13,810 bases of DNA from an uncultured Prevotella sp. (GTDB lineage Bacteria > Bacteroidota > Bacteroidia > Bacteroidales > Bacteroidaceae). Position 1 is the first letter of the stretch; each line of letters begins with the position of its first letter. The notes below the pieces were generated by a model that searched no databases, was not told the DNA's origin, and saw only the letters and a list, made by a program, of their open reading frames with translations. Below, in pieces: positions 1 through 4,553 of this stretch. A program made the position numbers and the translations under genes. The stretch covers positions 1 through 13,810 of the forward strand of contig USJX01000074.1 in NCBI GenBank assembly GCA_900555035.1. The letters run 5' to 3'.

Positions 1-38
1 ATAAATATATATAAAAATAGGGGTAGAAGGGATATGCT

Positions 39-131
39 GAAAAATAATTGGAACAACTGGAACTGGAACGCTTCCTCTTTTTCTAGAAGGCTTATTATCA
101 GATAATTAATACAAAAAGTGGCGTTCCAATT
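39..131. repeat. Repeat unit 1 with complementary distal arm
   Basis: The left arm at 39-69 reads GAAAAATAATTGGAAC and continues with two more TGGAAC copies. Its AATTGGAAC (46-54) is perfectly complementary to GTTCCAATT at 123-131, and the pairing can extend by one more base pair (45 with 132). The right arm is also half of a perfect 16-bp palindrome at 124-139. The loop between the arms is about 68 bases. The unit is homologous to the one at 301-331. Confidence 0.7.
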
Positions 132-300
132 AATTGGAAAGAATCTCAATATCAGTCTCTCAGTTAAAAAATAAGGGGGTATCATTTTCCCATTTTTCTC
201 TTTCTTTCCTTTTTGCTGTTTTTGTAACTTATTGATTATTAGTTAATTATATATAAATATATAATATATATAAAGAATAAAAGAAAAAGAGGGGGTACTT

Positions 301-417
301 GAAAAATAACTGAGACAACTGAGACTGAGACTTTTGAAGCCTTTAGTAGAATTGCAAAATACTTATAACTCACTAAAAAGCAGATACTTGTGAGATTATC
401 GCCTACCCGTCTCAGTT
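301..417. repeat. Repeat unit 2 with complementary distal arm
   Basis: The left arm at 301-331 matches unit 1 at 24 of 31 positions. The differences are three identical GA-to-AG exchanges plus one T-to-C. AACTGAGAC occurs twice (308-316 and 317-325), and both copies are perfectly complementary to GTCTCAGTT at 409-417. The pairing potential of unit 1 is therefore kept although the sequence has changed in both arms. A partial match to the same arm, TCTCAGTT, lies at 158-165. Confidence 0.7.
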
Positions 418-491
418 TATGTTTTTCTGCTCGTAATCAGAAAAAAGAAAATATTTCTTCCAAAAATGGGGCGTTTTTTGGATTTTATTTG

Positions 492-499
492 TATCTTTG
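492..499 (+). promoter_or_regulatory. Putative -7 box of the TPR gene
   Basis: TATCTTTG is a full match to the Bacteroidetes -7 consensus TAnnTTTG. It lies about 60 nt before the start codon at 561. No good TTTG -33 element is found at the usual 19-21 bp spacing; the nearest TTTG (477-480) is too close. The assignment rests on the -7 match and position only. Confidence 0.5.
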
Positions 500-560
500 C
501 CCTGTCGTTTGATACGATTTCAACAATAAACAATTCAAAACCTAAAAAAATAGTTGGATT

Positions 561-1433
561 ATGAACATATTTAAAAAGCTATTTGGTGGCCAAAAGACTA
601 CTGAGGAAGTGAAACAAGAGAAAGAAAAAGACTTCGACATGGTGAAATATGATGGTGTTCGTGCTCTCCGCATGCATCAATTTGACCTTGCAGCCAAGTT
701 CTTGGAACACGCTCTGCAGTTGAATGCCGAAGATTTGGAATGCCGCGACTATCTTTCGCAGGCTTACATCTCTATGGGCGATCTGCAGAAAGCCTACGAG
801 CAGTTGCAGATTCTCTCGGAAGCCCAGACCGACAACGTGGCGGTGTTGCTGCGTATGGCGGATGTGGCTTATATGATGGAGAACTATACTGCCATGTCGG
901 AAGTATGCGACAAGGCACTTCACCTGGATACATCGAATCTGCAGACCTATCTCTATTATGCCAAGGCTTGCCGGGGATTGGGCGAACCCATCCGTGCCGT
1001 AGCCGTATTGAGTCTTGCCATCAAATTGCGTGAAGATTATTATGCAGCCCGTCTGCTTCGTGGTACCATCCTGCTGGAGAATCACCTTCTGGATGATGCT
1101 GCGCAAGATGCCGATTATCTCTTTACACATCTGGAACCTAACGAGGATGTATTGCTGCTGAAGGCCCGTGTGCTGAAGGCGCAGGAGAAGATGAAGGAGG
1201 CTGAGCAGGTTTATGGCATGGTAATAGAAGTGAATCCTTTCTCTCTCGATGCCTATCGCGAGCGCTACGAGGTAAGAACGATTCTGGGCGATGCTGCCGG
1301 AGCTGCCGAGGATGAGGCGAGCATCAAGGAGATGGGAGCCGATGTTCCGGAACCATCAGAGGGAATAGAGCAGAAAATAAAGGAAAAAATGCAGCAGATG
1401 GACCCCTATAAGGTTTTCCATAACGAATACTGA
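561..1433 (+). CDS. TPR-repeat protein
   Basis: This 290-residue protein is built almost wholly from tetratricopeptide-like helical pairs from about residue 30 to 250. Typical TPR signatures recur, such as AYISMGDLQKAYEQL, ADVAYMMENYTAMSEVCDKAL and KAQEKMKEAEQVYGMVIEVNP. A basic, charged N-terminal tail precedes the repeats and a Lys/Glu/Gln-rich tail follows them. There is no signal peptide or membrane segment, so it is probably a cytoplasmic protein-protein interaction scaffold; no enzymatic motif is visible. The start follows a -7 box and no alternative upstream start is needed. It is monocistronic, with a strong hairpin terminator 14 nt after the stop, and faces the convergent MATE gene. 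The partner proteins cannot be told from the sequence. Confidence 0.9.
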   Translation: MNIFKKLFGGQKTTEEVKQEKEKDFDMVKYDGVRALRMHQFDLAAKFLEHALQLNAEDLECRDYLSQAYISMGDLQKAYEQLQILSEAQTDNVAVLLRMADVAYMMENYTAMSEVCDKALHLDTSNLQTYLYYAKACRGLGEPIRAVAVLSLAIKLREDYYAARLLRGTILLENHLLDDAAQDADYLFTHLEPNEDVLLLKARVLKAQEKMKEAEQVYGMVIEVNPFSLDAYRERYEVRTILGDAAGAAEDEASIKEMGADVPEPSEGIEQKIKEKMQQMDPYKVFHNEY

Positions 1434-1446
1434 ATAATAGAATTTC

Positions 1447-1497
1447 ATCTTTCTAACTGGAAAAAAATATTTTCCCAGTTAGAAAGATTATTTTTTA
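1447..1497 (+). terminator. Rho-independent terminator of the TPR gene
   Basis: A perfect 14-bp stem, ATCTTTCTAACTGG (1447-1460) with its complement at 1475-1488, encloses an A/T loop and is followed at once by TTATTTTTT. It starts 14 nt after the TPR stop codon. This is a textbook intrinsic terminator on the plus strand. Confidence 0.85.
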
Positions 1498-1513
1498 TAA
1501 CTACAAGTCGTCG

Positions 1514-1572
1514 TTTTCATCGTCTATAGACGATAAAATGTGGGTGTTTTTGTCGTCTATAAACGATGAAAA
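1514..1572. repeat. Nested inverted repeat between convergent genes
   Basis: The arms 1514-1533 and 1553-1572 are 20 bases each and complementary at 19 of 20 positions, around a 19-base loop. The left arm also contains a perfect 14-bp palindrome, TCGTCTATAGACGA (1520-1533), and the right arm holds a near copy, TCGTCTATAAACGA (1553-1566). No T-run follows on either strand, so it is not a typical intrinsic terminator. It lies between the TPR terminator and the 3' end of the MATE gene. Its function is unknown; protein binding or transcript 3'-end protection are possible. Confidence 0.65.
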
Positions 1573-1582
1573 TGCAGTAATC

Positions 1583-2944
1583 CTACAGCACTTCTTTCTT
1601 CAGATGCTTATAAAGCCACAGGAAGGCGGGAATGAGGAAGAAATCTGCCATGACCCACGCCACAGGGTCGCCGAAGCAGACTCCCGTCCACGCCAGGGCT
1701 GGCACCAGCCAGAGACTCACACCGCATCTCGCTATCATTTCCATTACGCCACTCAGCATCGAGAGGTTGCTGTAACCCAAGCCCTGGATGCTGTAGCGCA
1801 GGATGGTGAGCAAGCCCAGACAAGGATAGAAATAGTTGGCTATGCGCATAAACTGGGCTGCATAAGTCACCACTTCCGCCTCGCCCTTATCCACGAAGAG
1901 CATCATCATCTCGTCGGCAAACGGATAGATGAGCAGGAAGGTGAAGACGAAATAAACCAGCATCATCCTGATGGCAGCCCTTACGCCCTGACCGATTCTA
2001 TCCAGCTTCCGGGCTCCCAGGTTCTGACCGCAATAGGTAGCCATCGCCACTCCGATGTTCTCGAAAACGCAGGTAAAGAGATATTTGATGCGCATAGAGG
2101 CTGTGAATGCAGCCACATAAACCGTTCCCAGGGCGTTGTTTGCACTCTGGAGCATGATGAGGCCGATGGCAGTAATGGAGAACTGCAATCCCATCGGAAC
2201 GCCATTGTTCAGCAGAATGCTTACCTTCTTGTTGTCGAATTTCCTTTCCTCACCCTTCGGAATCAGAATCTGCATCTTCTTTTTGATAAACCAGATACAG
2301 AGCAGCACGGAAATTCCCTGCGAGAGCCAGGTAGCGATGCCTGCACCCTCTACGCCCAGTCCCAAGCCGAGAATCAGAATGCCATCGAGAATGATATTGA
2401 TGACCGAGGCGGTAATGAGGAAATAGAAAGGCTGCTTCGAGTTGCCCAGGGCACGGATCTGACCGGAGAGCAGATTGTAGCCTATGGTAAAGGGAATTGC
2501 CGCAAACTGCAGCATCAGGAAGATGTAGGCATCATCGAACACCTCCTTCGGCGTATTCACCAGGTGCAGAATTTTTCCGCAGAAGATGCAGGAAAGAAAG
2601 GTGATGACCACGGCAAACACCACGGCGATGCGGATGCTGTTGCTTACGTAAGCCCGCATCTTGGCGTAATCCCTGGCGCCGAAAGCCTGGGCGATAGGGA
2701 TGGCAAAACCGGCACAGGAACCGTTGCAGAAGCCCATGATGAGGAACATGATGGAGCTGGATGCGCCTACTGCCGCAAGAGCTCCCACGCCAATCCATCT
2801 TCCCACGATGGCGGCATCGATGATGAGATACATCTGCTGAAGGATGTAGCCTAGAATCAGCGGAATAGCAAATTTGATGATGGCTCGCAAGGGCGAACCT
2901 ACAGTCATGTCATTTATAGACTTTGAACTTTGAGCTTTGAACAT
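1583..2944 (-). CDS. MATE-family efflux transporter
   Basis: This 453-residue, very hydrophobic protein has the length and about 12 transmembrane segments of MATE (multidrug and toxic compound extrusion) antiporters, which use a Na+ or H+ gradient to export cationic drugs and metabolites across the inner membrane. Family signatures are visible: near the N-terminus, MTVGSPLRAIIKFAIPLILG followed by a QQMY motif and a VGRWIG segment, and the corresponding second-half motif around VPMGLQFSITAIG. The DinF/NorM-like two-half organisation is apparent. Substrate cannot be inferred. The start is uncertain: ATG at 2944 lies inside a heptamer tandem repeat that would encode the first residues, and ATG at 2908 (residue 13) is closer to the usual family start. 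No clear promoter is seen, and the upstream gene ends in its own terminator. Confidence 0.93.
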   Translation of the reverse strand: MFKAQSSKSINDMTVGSPLRAIIKFAIPLILGYILQQMYLIIDAAIVGRWIGVGALAAVGASSSIMFLIMGFCNGSCAGFAIPIAQAFGARDYAKMRAYVSNSIRIAVVFAVVITFLSCIFCGKILHLVNTPKEVFDDAYIFLMLQFAAIPFTIGYNLLSGQIRALGNSKQPFYFLITASVINIILDGILILGLGLGVEGAGIATWLSQGISVLLCIWFIKKKMQILIPKGEERKFDNKKVSILLNNGVPMGLQFSITAIGLIMLQSANNALGTVYVAAFTASMRIKYLFTCVFENIGVAMATYCGQNLGARKLDRIGQGVRAAIRMMLVYFVFTFLLIYPFADEMMMLFVDKGEAEVVTYAAQFMRIANYFYPCLGLLTILRYSIQGLGYSNLSMLSGVMEMIARCGVSLWLVPALAWTGVCFGDPVAWVMADFFLIPAFLWLYKHLKKEVL

Positions 2945-2954
2945 TGAACTTTAT
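2920..2954. repeat. Heptamer tandem repeat at the MATE start
   Basis: Five imperfect copies of a 7-bp unit lie in a row: ACTTTGA, ACTTTGA, GCTTTGA, ACATTGA, ACTTTAT. The array spans the upstream start codon of the MATE gene and would be translated if that ATG (2944) is used. Because 7 is not a multiple of 3, any change in copy number would shift the frame of that start but leave the downstream ATG at 2908 unaffected. Confidence 0.75.
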
Positions 2955-2974
2955 GATTAGTTTTTGTTATCCTA

Positions 2975-3014
2975 AAAATATAAAAGGAGGATGCACTCTT
3001 TATTTGAGTGCATC
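2975..3014 (-). terminator. Terminator overlapping the stop of the 133-aa gene
   Basis: GATGCACTC (2990-2998) and GAGTGCATC (3006-3014) form a perfect 9-bp stem with a 7-base loop. Read on the minus strand, the hairpin contains the gene's TAA stop in its loop and is followed by CTCCTTTTATATTTTT. It should terminate the small gene before the MATE gene, so these two are probably separate transcripts. Confidence 0.7.
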
Positions 3015-3401
3015 TCCAATCTTCTGTTTGATTTCTGCCATTTTATTGCGGCGCTCGATGGAGAACGTATCACCGTGGGCTTCCACGTAATCGAAGAGCA
3101 TGAAGGCCTTGTTCAGCAGTTCATCTCTTGTGGGCTGCCCCACCATATCCGCCTCGTGGTAGTAGAGTTCGGCAAGCATGTCCATCTTGGAGAGTCGTTT
3201 CTCCTCATCGGCAATACCCGCCATCGCCTTCATCACATCCTCTATGGTAGCGATGCTGTAGAAGGCATAAGGTCCCACGTATTGGTCGTAGAGTTCCTTA
3301 ATCTTCTCACGTCTCACCTCCACCTCTTTCTTTTCGAGCATTCTTTCGAGTGCCGCCATAAACTCGCGAATCAGTCGCTGTATGTAATCTCGTTGTAGCA
3401 T
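3000..3401 (-). CDS. Small helical protein of unknown function
   Basis: This 133-residue protein is highly charged and predicted almost fully helical. The N-terminal MLQRDYIQRLIREFMAALER is amphipathic, a Lys/Glu-rich helix follows, and the C-terminal half is reminiscent of short TPR-like or DUF6483-like helical proteins. That last likeness is a recollection from the N-terminal pattern, not a tested assignment. There is no signal peptide, membrane segment, metal site or catalytic motif. It is likely cytoplasmic. It is transcribed from a well-formed promoter at 3663-3631, giving a leader of about 220 nt, and ends in its own terminator. I cannot assign a function. Confidence 0.8.
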   Translation of the reverse strand: MLQRDYIQRLIREFMAALERMLEKKEVEVRREKIKELYDQYVGPYAFYSIATIEDVMKAMAGIADEEKRLSKMDMLAELYYHEADMVGQPTRDELLNKAFMLFDYVEAHGDTFSIERRNKMAEIKQKIGDALK

Positions 3402-3630
3402 ATTTTTTTATTTTATTGTTATTGTTGCGTTATCTAATAGACTCATCGGTATTGCCATGACTAAGGCAAAGCTCAGGGAGTAATGTGAGAAGAGTTTCTA
3501 GAAACTCTCCTCTACCCCGTACAATGGAACATTCTTCATCCACTCTTGCTCCTTGTATGGCGACATGGAGAAGCGGATGGCTCGCAAGTCGGGATGGGCA
3601 TCCCGCCAGAGTCAGCTTATAAAGATGGTG
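3402..3630 (-). other. Long 5' leader of the 133-aa gene
   Basis: Between the minus-strand promoter and the start codon at 3401 lies a transcribed stretch of about 220 nt. It contains a 16-base inverted repeat at 3590-3605 (CGGGATG against CATCCCG) and a perfect 18-bp palindrome at 3491-3508 (AGAGTTTCT against AGAAACTCT). A second copy of the hairpin's 3' arm (CATCCGC on the minus strand, near 3573-3579) could pair with the same 5' arm in a mutually exclusive fold. I do not recognise any known riboswitch or small RNA in it. Confidence 0.45.
3498..3566 (-). other. Possible short leader ORF or gene remnant
   Basis: Within the leader a 22-codon frame begins with ATG at 3566 and reads MSPYKEQEWMKNVPLYGVEE plus two residues before TAG at 3498. 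The frame stays open without a start codon for 15 more codons (to 3611, after a TGA), encoding LWRDAHPDLRAIRFS. The combined amino-acid composition looks like genuine protein, unlike the neighbouring frames. It may be an upstream ORF or a decayed gene tail. The parent family is not recognised. Confidence 0.3.
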
Positions 3631-3663
3631 CAAAATTACGTAAAAGTTGGGAGATTTGGCAAA
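3631..3663 (-). promoter_or_regulatory. Promoter of the 133-aa gene
   Basis: Read on the minus strand, TTTG (3663-3660) is followed after 21 bases by TAATTTTG (3638-3631). This matches the Bacteroidetes TTTG and TAnnTTTG elements at the normal spacing. The bases after the -7 box (CACC) also resemble typical Bacteroidales start regions. Transcription should begin near 3625. Confidence 0.75.
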
Positions 3664-3701
3664 ACAATGCGTTAAAGTTGGTTATCATGCCCCCTCACCT
3701 C

Positions 3702-3749
3702 TCAACTTTTTTAGGCAGGATAAGCACGATTTTAGGACGTTTAAGCACA
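3702..3749. repeat. 21-bp imperfect direct repeat
   Basis: Two full 21-base units (3702-3722 and 3723-3743) and a partial third (3744-3749) share the core TTTTAGG and the junction TAAGCAC. They lie in the gap between the divergent promoters. A plus-strand frame across them would encode LSTFLGRISTILGRLSTA, but there is no promoter or other support for a gene. Confidence 0.4.
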
Positions 3750-3776
3750 GCGTAGCGCCGAACAATACATAATTGG

Positions 3777-3805
3777 AAAAATTGGATTTGGAGAATCCAA
3801 TTTTT
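3777..3805. promoter_or_regulatory. Palindrome overlapping the operon promoter
   Basis: ATTGGATT (3781-3788) and AATCCAAT (3794-3801) form a perfect 8-bp inverted repeat with a 5-base loop, extended to 12 bp by flanking A and T runs. It overlaps the -33 TTTG and fills most of the spacer before the -7 box. It could be a repressor operator, or a bidirectional terminator that insulates the two promoters. A partial third copy, AATTGGA, precedes it at 3771. Confidence 0.55.
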
Positions 3806-3818
3806 TTTGTTACCTTTG
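3787..3818 (+). promoter_or_regulatory. Promoter of the caspase-fimbrillin operon
   Basis: TTTG (3787-3790) is followed after exactly 20 bases by TACCTTTG (3811-3818), a full match to the Bacteroidetes housekeeping promoter. The start site should lie near 3825, leaving an untranslated leader of about 30 nt before ATG 3856. No comparable promoter is found in the gaps between the seven downstream genes. Confidence 0.85.
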
Positions 3819-3855
3819 TGCTGTGAATTGCGCCTAAACGCATTCAAATTTCCAA

Positions 3856-4518
3856 ATGTGTACATTGTTTAATGTGGCATCTTCAGGAGGTGGAACCCCG
3901 CCTCTCCACGTTGGCTTTACCGCCAATGTCTCCCCCGGAAATTCACCAGATGGGGTGTCGATAAATTATATCCAAGACCCAACAAAGAAATGGTATGTGA
4001 TGCGTGCCACCTATCAACGCGAAAAGAAAGCATACGATTACTTGGTAGCCCATGGCGTAGAATGTTATCTACCCCAGCGGCGAACGGTGAAAATCGTCAA
4101 CGGGAAACGGATTCCTGTTCTAGAATCTTTAATACCTGGCTTGCTTTTTGTTTATACTACTCCAGAAATCATTCATACTTTTGCTAAGGACACCAAGGAT
4201 TTACATTTCCTCAATCATTATTACAATCATTTCGAGACGGATTCTTATGGCAAGAACCCGCCGCTCGTCGTGGATGATGCTGCCATGATGAATTTCATCA
4301 AGGTGACGAGTGTGGATAATGAGCACGTGATGGTGGTTCCCGAAAGATTATGTCATTACAAGAGTGGCGACATGGTGAGGGTGATAGATGGTGACTTCAA
4401 GGGAGTGGTAGGAAAGGTGGCAAGAGTGTGTGGCCAGCAGCGGGTTGTAGTTGAGATAAAAGGGGTTTGCCTGGTAAGCACGGCTTATATTCCTAGTGCC
4501 TTTATAGAAAAAATATAG
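3856..4518 (+). CDS. UpxY-type NusG-like transcription antiterminator
   Basis: This 220-residue protein has a NusG N-terminal (NGN) domain starting at the family hallmark WYVMRATYQREKKAYDYL (about 46-63), followed by CYLPQRR and a LIPGLLFVY strand. A C-terminal KOW-type segment (about 168-201) contains YKSGDMVRVIDGDFKGVVGK. UpxY proteins of Bacteroides bind RNA polymerase at the leader of their own operon and prevent premature termination, mostly in capsule loci. As first gene of this operon it is probably its dedicated positive regulator. The usual partner UpxZ is absent from the window. The first 45 residues (Gly/Pro/Ser-rich) are an extension relative to the core; ATG 3856 is supported by the promoter 40 nt upstream, while GTG 3955 would give a shorter product. 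Confidence 0.88.
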   Translation: MCTLFNVASSGGGTPPLHVGFTANVSPGNSPDGVSINYIQDPTKKWYVMRATYQREKKAYDYLVAHGVECYLPQRRTVKIVNGKRIPVLESLIPGLLFVYTTPEIIHTFAKDTKDLHFLNHYYNHFETDSYGKNPPLVVDDAAMMNFIKVTSVDNEHVMVVPERLCHYKSGDMVRVIDGDFKGVVGKVARVCGQQRVVVEIKGVCLVSTAYIPSAFIEKI

Positions 4519-4553
4519 AAGTTGTGCCCGACACGGATTTAGGGCAAATGTTT

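Larger units (their letters stand above)
1..560. other. AT-rich non-coding region with structured repeats
   Basis: No credible coding sequence is visible on either strand. The stretch is rich in A/T runs (for example around 245-290) and contains two related 31-bp units (39-69 and 301-331), complementary arms further on, and a G-run (GGGG or GGGGG followed by T) at about 20-24, 175-180 and 290-296. Two of the G-runs lie roughly 10-20 bases before a unit. A weak hairpin, TTTTTCTG (422-429) with CAGAAAAA (438-445), lies before the promoter of the TPR gene. Any upstream gene must end before the window. Confidence 0.7.

Noticed and set aside
39..69. The unit read as a coding repeat (Trp-Asn-Asn-Trp-Asn-Trp-Asn)
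   Set aside because: The homologous unit at 301-331 has TGA stops in the same frame, so translation is not the conserved property.
39..331. CRISPR-like array in the leading non-coding region
   Set aside because: There are only two units, 262 bases apart, each with its own complementary arm; there are no regular spacers and no cas genes.
1538..2854. 438-codon open frame on the plus strand opposite the MATE gene
   Set aside because: It lies fully antisense to a clear MATE transporter and is His/Gln/Asp-rich without any domain pattern, as expected for a shadow of a G/C-biased gene.
3430..3755. Open frames of 67 and 69 codons in the gap between the divergent promoters
   Set aside because: They overlap promoter elements, need non-ATG starts or lack promoters, and show no domain pattern; only the separate frame at 3498-3611 looks protein-like.
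4524..4553. GTG start for the propeller protein
   Set aside because: It would place ten polar residues before a normal signal peptide; ATG 4554 or 4548 starts the signal sequence directly.
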